Assembly: GCF_031458235.1 (NCBI RefSeq)
Contig: NZ_JAVDYB010000001.1
Span: 6,514,501 to 6,578,500 of the forward strand
Reading direction: 5' to 3'
Source of the DNA: Catenuloplanes atrovinosus
Lineage (GTDB): Bacteria; Actinomycetota; Actinomycetes; Mycobacteriales; Micromonosporaceae
Length of the DNA stretch: 64,000 bases
In this document: positions 7,902-16,614 of the stretch, in pieces
Numbering within the stretch: position 1 is the stretch's first letter
How the letters are laid out: each line of letters opens with the position of its first letter
Translations under genes and position numbers: made by a program
Notes under the pieces: model-generated
Told to the model about the DNA's origin: nothing
The model's input: only the letters and a program-made list of their open reading frames with translations
Databases searched by the model: none

Positions 7902-9461
7902 TCAGAACGCCAGCTCCGCCGCCGCGATGCGGTGCAGATCGATGTGCGGCATCATCCGGCCCTGATCCTCCGTGCCGATCTTGACAAGTGGGCTGTTGCT
8001 CAGCGACAGGCCGCTGTACTCGTTCTCGCCACCGGACTCCTCCCAGACCGAGTCCTCGATCGCGTGCAGCGCCGGGACCACGAACCCGACCGCGCTGCTG
8101 GTGCCGTCGTCCCGCTCCACGGCGACGAGCAGCACGCGGGAGGCGACCGGGTCGATGTCCTGATAGTGGCCGAGCAGCGTGGGCAGGCACAGCAGCGGCA
8201 CGGAGGTGCGGCGATGCGTGAAGACGCCCTTGATCGCGCCGCCGGAGTCCAACGGGATGATCTCGTTCGGGTACGGCAGGATCTCCCCGATCTGCGACAG
8301 CAGCGTCCCGACCTCCACGCCCACGTGGTAGGTCAGGAACTTCCGCACGCTCTGCACCACGCGCCGCCCCTCGCGGGTGCGCTGCGCACCGACCCGCGGC
8401 GGCTCCGCGGCCGGGCCGCCGGTGGCCTGTGCGGTGGCGGCCGAGGCCTTGCGCGGGTCGAGCGGCAGGCCGAGCGCGGCGAGCGCGTCCAGCTCCGCGT
8501 CCCGGCGCATGGCGGCGCCGTCCACCATCACGTACTGCCGGCCGCTCTCGTACTGGAGCACGCCGGTGAGGAACTCCGACTTGGGCATGCCGAGCGGCGG
8601 CAGCGGGAGCACGTCCGTGTTCGGCACGGAGGCGATGTGCGCCACGTCGTTGACGGTCAGCACGATCAGGCCGCGGGGCAGCGCGAGCACCACGCCGCGC
8701 AGCGGGCCGCTGTCCGGCAGGCCGCCGAGGCCGAGCAGCCCGAGCGGGTCCACCGCGGGCACCGCGTGGCCGTGCAGGTGGACCACGCCGCGGCAGGCCG
8801 GGCCGTCCAGCGGCGAGGGGCGCACGGTCAGCGTCGGGATGACCGAGTGGACGTCGTTGACCTCCATGGCCAGGCCGATGGCGCCGCAGGTGATCAACAT
8901 GACGGTACGGCGGGACGCGTCCGCGACCACGCCCTCCGCCTCGACCGGCACGCCGCGCGGGCCGGTGTCCCGGACCACCGGCATGCCGGGCAGCGCCGCG
9001 ATCGCCTCCGCGTCCAGCAGCGACACCACCGCGTCGTCGTCCGGCCGCTCGAAGCTGTGCGAGAACAGCGAGGGCAGGTCACCGCCGACGGTCATCCGCA
9101 TCAGCGCGTCCCCGGAGACCCGGCTGACACCCTCGATCTCGTCGGCTATCAGGCCGAAGACGCGGCCCTCCTGCGCGACGATCACGATCACCTGGTCGTC
9201 CGCGGTCTCCTCGATCCCCTGCAGCTTGCGCAGGTCCAGCACGGGGATGACCAGGTGCCGCAGGTTGACGGCGCCGACCAGGCCGGGCGCGCGGGCCGGC
9301 AGCGGGCTGAACGTGGGCGGGCACGGGATGACCTCGCGCAGCTCGGTGAGCGGCAGCGCGACCCGGATCCGCTCGATCCGGAAGACGCCGAACAGCGTGT
9401 CCGCACTGGCGTGCAGGCCGACGAACTCGGACTGCTGCGGGTCGAACGTCGTGGCGGTCAT
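7902..9461 (-). CDS. triple CheW-domain protein
   Basis: 519 residues containing three consecutive CheW-like beta-barrel domains, about 20-160 ([31 protein letters not shown]), 185-340 (LMITCGA-type core, [13 protein letters not shown]) and 370-519 ([35 protein letters not shown]). CheW domains couple chemoreceptors to the CheA kinase; single-domain CheW is usual, and multi-domain forms are scaffold-type variants. The start codon overlaps the stop of the MCP gene by four bases, so the two are translationally coupled and probably made in fixed ratio. No CheA P1-P5 kinase is present in the window, which leaves the downstream membrane histidine kinase as the nearest possible output. Confidence 0.85.
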   Translation of the reverse strand: MTATTFDPQQSEFVGLHASADTLFGVFRIERIRVALPLTELREVIPCPPTFSPLPARAPGLVGAVNLRHLVIPVLDLRKLQGIEETADDQVIVIVAQEGRVFGLIADEIEGVSRVSGDALMRMTVGGDLPSLFSHSFERPDDDAVVSLLDAEAIAALPGMPVVRDTGPRGVPVEAEGVVADASRRTVMLITCGAIGLAMEVNDVHSVIPTLTVRPSPLDGPACRGVVHLHGHAVPAVDPLGLLGLGGLPDSGPLRGVVLALPRGLIVLTVNDVAHIASVPNTDVLPLPPLGMPKSEFLTGVLQYESGRQYVMVDGAAMRRDAELDALAALGLPLDPRKASAATAQATGGPAAEPPRVGAQRTREGRRVVQSVRKFLTYHVGVEVGTLLSQIGEILPYPNEIIPLDSGGAIKGVFTHRRTSVPLLCLPTLLGHYQDIDPVASRVLLVAVERDDGTSSAVGFVVPALHAIEDSVWEESGGENEYSGLSLSNSPLVKIGTEDQGRMMPHIDLHRIAAAELAF

Positions 9462-12445
9462 GCCGACCCGGCCGTTTCCAGCTGCTGCTCCGGCGCGCCG
9501 TCCTGGGCGCCGGTACCGGTGAGCTCGTTGATCAGCTTGCTGACCTGGACCGACGCGGTCTGCTGCTTCTGCGTGGAGTCCACGATGCGGCGGATCGACT
9601 CGCCGGTGGAGGCGACGCTCTTGAGGATGTCCGCGAACGCGGCCTGCGCGCGGTGCGAGACCTGCGAGCCCTGGCCGACCCGGGCCGCCGACTCGTGGAT
9701 CAGGTTGCTGATCTCCCGGGCCGCGTCCGAGGAGCGTTCGGCGAGCTTGCGCACCTCGCCGGCGACGACGGAGAAGCCGACGCCGTGCTCACCGGCGCGG
9801 GCGGCCTCGATCGAGGCGTTGAACGCCAGCAGGTTGGTCTGGCTGGCGATCTCGCTGATCACCTTCACGATGGCGGCGATCTGGTCGGACGACTTCTCGA
9901 TCAGGTCGATCGCCTCGATCGACTTACGCAGTTCCTCGAAGCCCTGCTCGGCGTTGCTCTGCGTCTCGCCGGCGAGCCCGCTGGCCTGCTGGGCGTTGGC
10001 GACGATCTCGTCGATCGAGCGGGCCAGCGCCTTGATCGAGGACGCCATGTCGCGGGTCTTGGTGGTCAGCCGCTGCTCCAGCTCGACCTGCTCGGTGACG
10101 TCGTGGGCGTACTTGACCACCTTCACCGGGTCGCCGCGCATGTCGAAGATCGGGTTGTAGCTGGCTTGGATCCAGACGTTCCGGCCGTACTTGCCGACGC
10201 GGTGGAAGCGGCCGGCCAGGTACTCGCCCTTGCGCAGCCGCAGCCAGAAGTCACGGTACTCGGCGGAGGTGATGTAGTCGCTGTCGCAGAGCATGCTGTG
10301 GTGCTGGCCGACCAGCTCGCGCAGCGAGTAGCCGACCGCGCGCTGGAAGTTCTCGTTCGCGGAGAGGATGTTGCCCTCCAGGTCGAACTCGATCACGGCC
10401 TGGGCGCGGTGGATGGCGCGGTCCTTGCTGACGAACTCCGCGTTGCGGACCTTGGCCTCGGTGACGTCCACCGCGTACTTGACGATCTTGTACGGGCGGC
10501 CGTCCAGGTCGAAGATCGGGTTGTACGTGGCCTGGATGTAGACGTCCCGGCCGCCCTTGGTGCGGCGGCGGTACTCGCCGGCGTCGAAGTCGCCGCGGGA
10601 CAGCTTCTCCCAGAACGCGGCGTACTCGCTGGACTTCCCCTCGCTCTCGTCCACGAACATCCGGTGGTGCTTGCCGCGCACCTCGTCCAGCGAGTAACCG
10701 AGCAGGTCCAGGAAGTTCTGGTTGGCGTTCAGCACCCGGCCCTGGAGATCGAACTCGATCACGGCCTGCGCGCGGGAGATGGCGTTGACCTTGCCCTCGA
10801 ACTCGGTGTTCCGGGTCCTCTGGTCGGTGATGTCGGTGGCGTACTTGACCACCTTGAACGGGTGCCCGGAGAGGTCGTAGATCGGGTTGTAGCTGGCCTG
10901 CAGCCACACCTCCCGACCGCCCTTGGCGACCCGCTTGTACTCGCCGGTCTCGAACTCGCCGCGGCCGAGCCGCTGCCAGAACTCGCGGTACTCGCCGCTG
11001 GTCGAGGTGGACGAGTCCACGAACATCCGGTGGTGCTTACCGACGATCTCCGACTCGGCGTAGCCCATCGTCTCCTGGAAGAGCTGGTTGGCGCGCAGGA
11101 TGTTGCCCTTGAGGTCGAACTCGATGACGGCCTGGGAGCGGTCGATCGCGTTGACCTTGCCCTCGAACTCCGCGTTGTGGATCTTCTCGGCGGTGACGTC
11201 GATCGCGTACTTGACGACCTTGAACGGGCGCCCGTTCAGATCGAAGATCGGGTTGTAGGTGGCCCGGAGCCAGACCTCCTTGCCGCCCTTGCCCACCCGT
11301 CTGAACTCGCCGGATTCGAACTCGCCGCGGGCCAGCGCCTGCCAGAAGTTGCGGTACGCGGCGCTGCGCGCCTCCTCGTCCTCGACGAACATCCGGTGAT
11401 GCTGGCCGACGACCTCGGACAGCTCGTAGCCGACCGTGTTCAGGAAGTTCGCGTTCGCGTCCAGGATCGCGCCGGAGAGGTCGAACTCGATCGTGGCTTG
11501 GGCCCGGGAGATCGCGTTGACCTTGCCCTCGAACTCCGCGGTGCGCAGCTTCTGGTCGGTCACGTCCAGCGCGTACTTGACCACCTTGAACGGGCGGCCG
11601 TCCAGATCGAAGATCGGGTTGTAGGTGGCCCGGATCCAGATCTCCCGGCCGCCCTTGCCGACGCGCTTGTACTCGCCGGACTCGAACTCGCCGGCGCGCA
11701 GCCGGTCCCAGAACTTGTCGTACTCCGGGCCCTCCGCGAACGACGGCTCGCAGAGCACCCGGTGCTGCTTGCCGACCAGCTCACCGAGCGAGTATCCGGT
11801 GAGCGAGAGGAAGTTGTCGTTGGCGTGCAGGACGGTGCCGGTCAGATCGAACTCGATCACCGCCTGCGCGCGGTCGATCGCGGCGTACTTGCCCTTCAGC
11901 TCGCCGATCTGACGCCGGTCCTCGGTGATGTCGTACGCGGTGACCAGCACCGTGTCCGAGGTCTTCGCCTCGGCCGGTACGGCGGCGGGCGCGGCGCCGG
12001 CCGCGGAGGCGCTGCTCGCGGTGGCCGCCTCCTTCGCGGCGGCCGCGGCGGCGGCGGCCGAGGTGGCGGCCTTCGCGGGCGCCTTCGCCGGTACGGCGGC
12101 CCGGACCGTCGGCTGCACCGGGCCGCAGTTGAGCCGCAGCCAGCGCTGCCGGCCGTTGCCGTCGCTGATCGAGGTGACCTGCTCGATGAACTCGCCGTGC
12201 GCGGCCGCCTCCAGCAGCCGGTCGACCAGCGGCCCGGGCATCTTCCAGAGGTGTTCGAGCTTGATCCCGACCACCTTGTTGATCGGCATGCCGGCGATCT
12301 CCAGCACCCGTTGATTGACCGCCAGAATCGAACCCGACTTGGCGTGCAGCGTCAGCACGAGACGCTCCTGGAGCAGCAGGCGTAGCGCCGCGCCCTCGAG
12401 CATCTCCCCGCTCTCGGCATTGATCAGCGAACCGGCATCAGCCAC
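9458..12445 (-). CDS. soluble methyl-accepting chemotaxis protein with six PAS domains
   Basis: 995 residues with no membrane segment. A divergent PAS domain occupies about 25-115, followed by an Ala/Pro-rich linker (about 120-170). Five closely similar PAS/PAC units of about 122 residues follow between 188 and 795, each with (R/S)AQAVIEFDL, a YNPI(F/Y)D loop and VVKYA.DVT. The MCP signalling domain spans roughly 800-975 and includes the hairpin-tip region [20 protein letters not shown] and [15 protein letters not shown]. Cytoplasmic multi-PAS receptors (Aer2- or BdlA-like) often sense oxygen, redox state or haem/flavin ligands; the ligand is not evident here. First gene of the operon, coupled to the CheW gene by an ATGA overlap. 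Confidence 0.93.
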   Translation of the reverse strand: MADAGSLINAESGEMLEGAALRLLLQERLVLTLHAKSGSILAVNQRVLEIAGMPINKVVGIKLEHLWKMPGPLVDRLLEAAAHGEFIEQVTSISDGNGRQRWLRLNCGPVQPTVRAAVPAKAPAKAATSAAAAAAAAKEAATASSASAAGAAPAAVPAEAKTSDTVLVTAYDITEDRRQIGELKGKYAAIDRAQAVIEFDLTGTVLHANDNFLSLTGYSLGELVGKQHRVLCEPSFAEGPEYDKFWDRLRAGEFESGEYKRVGKGGREIWIRATYNPIFDLDGRPFKVVKYALDVTDQKLRTAEFEGKVNAISRAQATIEFDLSGAILDANANFLNTVGYELSEVVGQHHRMFVEDEEARSAAYRNFWQALARGEFESGEFRRVGKGGKEVWLRATYNPIFDLNGRPFKVVKYAIDVTAEKIHNAEFEGKVNAIDRSQAVIEFDLKGNILRANQLFQETMGYAESEIVGKHHRMFVDSSTSTSGEYREFWQRLGRGEFETGEYKRVAKGGREVWLQASYNPIYDLSGHPFKVVKYATDITDQRTRNTEFEGKVNAISRAQAVIEFDLQGRVLNANQNFLDLLGYSLDEVRGKHHRMFVDESEGKSSEYAAFWEKLSRGDFDAGEYRRRTKGGRDVYIQATYNPIFDLDGRPYKIVKYAVDVTEAKVRNAEFVSKDRAIHRAQAVIEFDLEGNILSANENFQRAVGYSLRELVGQHHSMLCDSDYITSAEYRDFWLRLRKGEYLAGRFHRVGKYGRNVWIQASYNPIFDMRGDPVKVVKYAHDVTEQVELEQRLTTKTRDMASSIKALARSIDEIVANAQQASGLAGETQSNAEQGFEELRKSIEAIDLIEKSSDQIAAIVKVISEIASQTNLLAFNASIEAARAGEHGVGFSVVAGEVRKLAERSSDAAREISNLIHESAARVGQGSQVSHRAQAAFADILKSVASTGESIRRIVDSTQKQQTASVQVSKLINELTGTGAQDGAPEQQLETAGSA

Positions 12446-12767
12446 TGTGTTGCTTCCCTTCGGCGCGGACCCCGCCCTGCTTCCAGCCGCCTAATCGGCA
12501 CCCGAAACACAACCTTGAGACAACCGGGCCGCAACCGTTCGGAAGTTCGCCCCCGGATTCCCGCAGGGTAGATCGGCGCACGCCGGCACCGCGCCGAATC
12601 ACAGAAATCGCCGAATGTCCGGTGAATCGCTAGCAATCGCGGTGTCCACCGGGTGCCGTTCAGTGCCGTCCTCAGGGCCGCACCGGCACCCCCCGATATG
12701 GCTCCCCGTCGCCCCCCGTGCGACGCCCCCTCGAAGTCCAGCCACTATCGAAGGTCACCCATACAAC
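12446..12767. other. divergent intergenic region between MCP and GH16 genes
   Basis: 322 bases between two divergent starts. It should hold both promoters, and a GAAGG ribosome site precedes ATG 12768. I found no convincing inverted repeat, conserved -35/-10 pair or small gene; open frames across it are continuations of frames without signal peptides or recognisable domains. Confidence 0.4.
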
Positions 12768-14219
12768 ATGCGCCTCATCCCCGGGCGTGGTTCGCGACGC
12801 ACCTCCGTGATCGTCGCGCTCGCCGCGTTCACTCTCGCCCTGCCCGCCTCCGTCGCGTCGATCGCGGCGACGAGCCCCACCGCCAAGCCGTACGATGCCC
12901 GTGCGATCACGGTCACCTCCGGCGCGCCGGACGCCTCCAGCGCCGAGGGGGTCGTCGACGGCTCGGGCGCCACCACGAACCCCGGCTGGACCGCCGCCTC
13001 CAGCGCGGGCCCGATCGCGGTGCGCCGCGTCACCGGCGTCTCCGGCCCGTTCACCGCGAAGACCGCGATGGAGCTGAGCCGCACCGCGACCGGCAGCGGC
13101 ACCGGCGGCTGGGCGCTCGGGCTCGCGCCGCTGCGCAGCCCGCAGACGTTCTTCGCGGCCGGCAAGGTCTACCGGATGGAGGCGTGGGTGCGGGACACCC
13201 GTGCGTCCGGCGCCTCGATCGGCATGCTGCTGGCCAACGGCAACTACGGTCACCGGCCCGCCGACGCCGCGGTCTACGGCAAGTACACCGACGCGGCCTG
13301 GCACCTGATCACCCGTACCTTCGTGGCGACCGCGCCCGGCTGGGCGGACACCTCGGTCTACCTGGCGCTGCCCGCGTCCGGCGCGTTCTCGTTCCAGGTG
13401 ACCGGCCTCAGCGTCAAGCAGTACGCGGCCGCGCTGCCCGCGAAGATCGACACCACCCCGGAGCGGCTGATCTCGTTCGCCGGCAAGGCCGGCACCGCGC
13501 CGTCCGCCGCGCAGTGGAACCACGAGACCGGCGGCAACGGCTGGGGCAACGAGGAGCTCCAGACCTACACCAAGAGCACCGACAACGCGGCGCTGACCGG
13601 CGCCGGCAAGCTGGCTCTCACGGCCCGCCGGCAGACGGTCCGCGGCACCGACGGCATCACCCGCGACTTCACCAGCGCCCGCCTGACCACGGAGGGCAAG
13701 GTGACGGTCCGGGCCGGCTCGTACGTCGAGGCGGAGATCGTCGCCCCGGTCGGCGCCGGGGTGTGGCCCGCGTTCTGGACCGTCGGCGTGAACAGCCGCA
13801 CCGTGGGCTGGCCGGCCGGCGGTGAGCTGGACATCTTCGAGGGCTGGGGTGCCACGCCCACGCTCGCGCACAGCGCCATGCACCTGGCCAAGGCCGGCGC
13901 GCCCAAGGTCGACATGCCCTACGGCTGGGGCGAGGCCGGCGGCACCACGAACCTCGGCGAGTCGCTGGACGCCCGCCCGCACCGGTACGGCGTGTACTTC
14001 GACCGCAACGTGGTCCGCTTCTACATCGACCGCAAGCCCACCATGACGGTCTGGGCCGCGGACGCGATCTCCGCCGGCCGCACCTGGCCGTTCGGCGGCG
14101 ACCAGTTCCTGGTGCTGAACGTGGCGGTCGCGAAGGGCACGAACCCGGCCACGGTCTCGCTGCCGAAGACCATGACGGTCGGCGACATCGCGGTCCACGA
14201 GGGCGGCACGCCCTTCTAG
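12768..14219 (+). CDS. secreted GH16 beta-glucanase with N-terminal carbohydrate-binding-like domain
   Basis: 483 residues from ATG 12768, chosen because it starts a signal peptide (MRLIPGRGSRRTSVIVALAA, cleavage near residue 33). Residues about 45-190 form a CBM4/9-like beta-sandwich (YRMEAWVRDTRASGASIGM, WHLITRTFVATAPG). The GH16 catalytic domain follows with the signature ELDIFE at 353-358, in which the first Glu is nucleophile and the second is acid/base. Ligand-platform segments include WGNEELQTYT and GVWPAFW. GH16 enzymes cleave beta-1,3 or mixed beta-1,3/1,4-glucans, among other substrates. Placement beside an exopolysaccharide operon could mean polymer trimming, but secretion for plant or fungal glucan degradation is equally likely. 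Confidence 0.9.
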   Translation: MRLIPGRGSRRTSVIVALAAFTLALPASVASIAATSPTAKPYDARAITVTSGAPDASSAEGVVDGSGATTNPGWTAASSAGPIAVRRVTGVSGPFTAKTAMELSRTATGSGTGGWALGLAPLRSPQTFFAAGKVYRMEAWVRDTRASGASIGMLLANGNYGHRPADAAVYGKYTDAAWHLITRTFVATAPGWADTSVYLALPASGAFSFQVTGLSVKQYAAALPAKIDTTPERLISFAGKAGTAPSAAQWNHETGGNGWGNEELQTYTKSTDNAALTGAGKLALTARRQTVRGTDGITRDFTSARLTTEGKVTVRAGSYVEAEIVAPVGAGVWPAFWTVGVNSRTVGWPAGGELDIFEGWGATPTLAHSAMHLAKAGAPKVDMPYGWGEAGGTTNLGESLDARPHRYGVYFDRNVVRFYIDRKPTMTVWAADAISAGRTWPFGGDQFLVLNVAVAKGTNPATVSLPKTMTVGDIAVHEGGTPF

Positions 14220-14226
14220 GCACGAC

Positions 14227-14254
14227 CCGGTGAGGGCCCTCGGGCCCTCACCGG
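14227..14254. terminator. bidirectional terminator between GH16 and exopolysaccharide operon
   Basis: A perfect 13-bp inverted repeat (arms 14227-14239 and 14242-14254, 2-base centre) lies 8 bases after the GH16 stop and 19 bases from the end of the convergent glycosyltransferase gene, so it can serve both. Confidence 0.75.
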
Positions 14255-14272
14255 TCGTCGTCGCGCCGACCA

Positions 14273-15199
14273 TCAGCGGCGCAACTCGGCGTCGATCCGG
14301 TCCAGCACCGCCGGGTCCGACGACCGGAACTTCCGGGCGAACAGCCGCCGCGTCCCGGCCGGGTCCGGCGCCGCGGCCGGCGTCGGCGGCGGCGCCCAGC
14401 GCGCCGCCTTCAGCCGGTCCAGGTCGGTGCCGGTCAGCCACGGCGGGTGATGCCCGTCCGCGCTGCCGGCCCAGTCGATGTACCAGGCGCCCGCCTCGCA
14501 CGGCGCGAGCGCGTCCGCGCCGGCCAGCGCCCGGCTGGCCAGCATGGTCGGCACGAACGTCTCCTCCGGGACGAGCGTGGTGCGCCAGAACCGCAGCAGG
14601 TCCGGCCGGCGCTCGACCACGTCCAGCAGCAGCCGCGCGTGCACGTCCGAGTAGATCTTCCAGTGCCCGCCGGCCCGCAGCTCCAGCTCCGCCGGGATCG
14701 CGCGCGGCCACGGCCAGCGCAGCGGCACGCCGCGCAGGTGCAGCACCGCGTCCCGGCGGGTCAGGTAGCGCCGGTTGAGCCGCCACAGCCCGCCGTCCGG
14801 GTGCCGGGGCGTGCTCCACCGCGGCACCGGCAGCGGCGTGTTCGCCATCCACGACCGCCCCTGCCACACCGCCAGCTCGCGGACCAGATCCGCCACGCCG
14901 GCCAGCGGGTAGCAGGCGCCGGAGAGCACCGCGACGTGCCGCGCGGGCACGGCGCGGACCGCGGCGCGCAGCGCCACCAGTTCCGCGTGCACCAGCGACC
15001 AGCTGGCCAGCGCGGTCCGTACCCGATCGACGACCGTGACGTGGCCGGGCAGGCCCGCGGTCATCGCGTGGTGGACCGGCGGCCGGGTGCGCGCGTCGCA
15101 GTGCAGGAACACCGGCACCCCGTCCAGCGCCCGGACCAGGCGGCGGACCTGCGCCGGGTCCGCGTGCGCGAGCACGATCACGGCCAGCGGCTCGGTCAC
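14273..15199 (-). CDS. GT14-like (core-2/I-branching type) glycosyltransferase
   Basis: 308 residues from GTG 15199, whose GTGA overlaps the stop of the flippase gene. The start LAVIVLAHADPAQVRRLVRAL, then FLHCDARTRPP, SWSLVHAELVALRAA, VAVLSGACYPLAG, WKIYSDVHARLLLDV and VPEETFVPTML follow the beta-1,6-N-acetylglucosaminyltransferase (GT14, branching enzyme) pattern, with Glu residues near the expected catalytic site (PEETF). In bacterial polysaccharide loci such enzymes add a branch or cap sugar. Last gene of the exopolysaccharide operon. Confidence 0.8.
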   Translation of the reverse strand: MTEPLAVIVLAHADPAQVRRLVRALDGVPVFLHCDARTRPPVHHAMTAGLPGHVTVVDRVRTALASWSLVHAELVALRAAVRAVPARHVAVLSGACYPLAGVADLVRELAVWQGRSWMANTPLPVPRWSTPRHPDGGLWRLNRRYLTRRDAVLHLRGVPLRWPWPRAIPAELELRAGGHWKIYSDVHARLLLDVVERRPDLLRFWRTTLVPEETFVPTMLASRALAGADALAPCEAGAWYIDWAGSADGHHPPWLTGTDLDRLKAARWAPPPTPAAAPDPAGTRRLFARKFRSSDPAVLDRIDAELRR

Positions 15200-16614
15200 G
15201 CCGACGTCCTCTCCAGGCGGCGCACGCCGGTCAGCACCCGGAAGAACCACACCACCGTGCCGAGTACCAGCGCACCGCGTACCGCCAGCAGAATCGGGGT
15301 GTCCGGCGCGGCCGCGGCCGCGAGACCGACCGCGACCGCCGCGGCGATCAGCGCCCGCAGCCGCACCGGCGGCGCCGGCACCGGCGCGGTGACCGCGGCA
15401 CCCCGGCGCAGCCCCAGATAGAGCAGTGCGTAGGCGGCGACCGTGGCGAGCGCGGCGCCGGCCAGCCCGAGCGGCGGGATCAGCACCCAGGTGAGCAGCA
15501 GGTTCGCCACCGCGGCGAGGCAGACCGCGACCGCGACCACGCCGGTGTGGCCGGCCGCGACCAGCGCGCGGTGCAGCGCGAGCTGGGCGGCGAACGGCAC
15601 GGCCGCCACCACGATCAGCGAGAAGACCCAATACAGCTCCTCCGGCCGGTACGACGGGGGCGCCCACACCCGCAGCACGAACGGCGCGCCGATCGCGACG
15701 CCGGCCACCAGCGGCACCAGCAGCCGGTAGAGCAGGTCGCGGCTGGCCGCCAGCACGGCCGTGCGCTCGCCCTCCTCCGCCAGCGCGAAGAACCGCGGCA
15801 TCCAGGCCGTGTTCAGCACGCCGAGCAGCAGGATCGGCCCGGACGCCACGTTGTACGCCACCTGGTAGCGCGCCACCGCGTCCGCACCGAGCGCGGCCTG
15901 GATCAGCAGCCGGTCCCCGGTGGAGAGCACGAGCATGCCGAGCACGGCCGGGACCAGCGGCAGCGCGTAGGCGAGTGCGCCGCGCAGCATCGGCCGGTCC
16001 ACCAGGCGCAGCGCGTACGGCCGCACCAGCGCCAGCCCGGTCGCCGCGGCCACCAGTTGCAGCAGCGCCTGGCCGAGCAGGAAGCTCTCCGCGGCCGGGC
16101 GGGTGAGCGCGACCAGCCCCAGGCTGGCGGCCTCGGCCACGGCCGACTGCACCAGGCTGACCGTCGCGAACGCGGCCAGCCGGTCCTGGCTGCGGAGCAG
16201 GCCGAGCGACGCGTTCGTGATCGCGGAGAGCCCGGCCCAGGCGACCGCGAGCCGCAGCGCGGGCAGCTCGCCGGTCAGGTCCAGCGGGCGGGCCCAGCCG
16301 CCGGCCGTGACCAGCGCGAGCCCGGTGACCGCGACGGCCAGCACGATCGCCAGCGTGACCAGCCGGCGCGCGTCGGCCGGGCCGCCGGGCCGCGCATAGG
16401 CGCGCTGGATCGCGGTCTGCAACCCGAACCCGCCCACCACGAACAGCACCTGCATGACCGTGTTGGCCGCGGCGACCGTGCCGAACTCGCCGGTGCCGAG
16501 GAAGCGGGTGAGCACCGGGGTGAGCAGCGCGGCGCAGCCCAGCTGCACCGCCCACAGGATCATGTACAGCGAGTCGCGGCCGAACAGCCGGGACAGGTGC
16601 ATATCGACGGTCAC
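15196..16614 (-). CDS. polysaccharide flippase (Wzx/MVF-MATE type)
   Basis: 472 residues from GTG 16614, overlapping the previous stop by four bases. It is a membrane protein with about 12-14 hydrophobic helices. The start (LSRLFGRDSLYMILWAVQLG, FLGTGEFGTVAAANT) and the middle (STGDRLLIQAALGADAVARYQ) are typical of Wzx-type lipid-linked oligosaccharide flippases of the MOP superfamily. Expected to move the undecaprenyl-linked repeat unit across the membrane. Neighbouring glycosyltransferases and the large membrane protein support this role. Confidence 0.88.
   Translation of the reverse strand: MTVDMHLSRLFGRDSLYMILWAVQLGCAALLTPVLTRFLGTGEFGTVAAANTVMQVLFVVGGFGLQTAIQRAYARPGGPADARRLVTLAIVLAVAVTGLALVTAGGWARPLDLTGELPALRLAVAWAGLSAITNASLGLLRSQDRLAAFATVSLVQSAVAEAASLGLVALTRPAAESFLLGQALLQLVAAATGLALVRPYALRLVDRPMLRGALAYALPLVPAVLGMLVLSTGDRLLIQAALGADAVARYQVAYNVASGPILLLGVLNTAWMPRFFALAEEGERTAVLAASRDLLYRLLVPLVAGVAIGAPFVLRVWAPPSYRPEELYWVFSLIVVAAVPFAAQLALHRALVAAGHTGVVAVAVCLAAVANLLLTWVLIPPLGLAGAALATVAAYALLYLGLRRGAAVTAPVPAPPVRLRALIAAAVAVGLAAAAAPDTPILLAVRGALVLGTVVWFFRVLTGVRRLERTSA

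Noticed and set aside
6213-10160. Very long plus-strand open frame (about 1315 codons) across the histidine kinase and CheW genes
   Set aside because: It is antisense to three proteins with clear domains and its translation is Arg/Gly/Ala/His/Asp-rich without motifs; long shadow frames are normal in high-GC DNA.
9653-12385. Repeated plus-strand frame opposite the MCP gene (910 codons)
   Set aside because: The apparent repeats only mirror the duplicated PAS units on the other strand.
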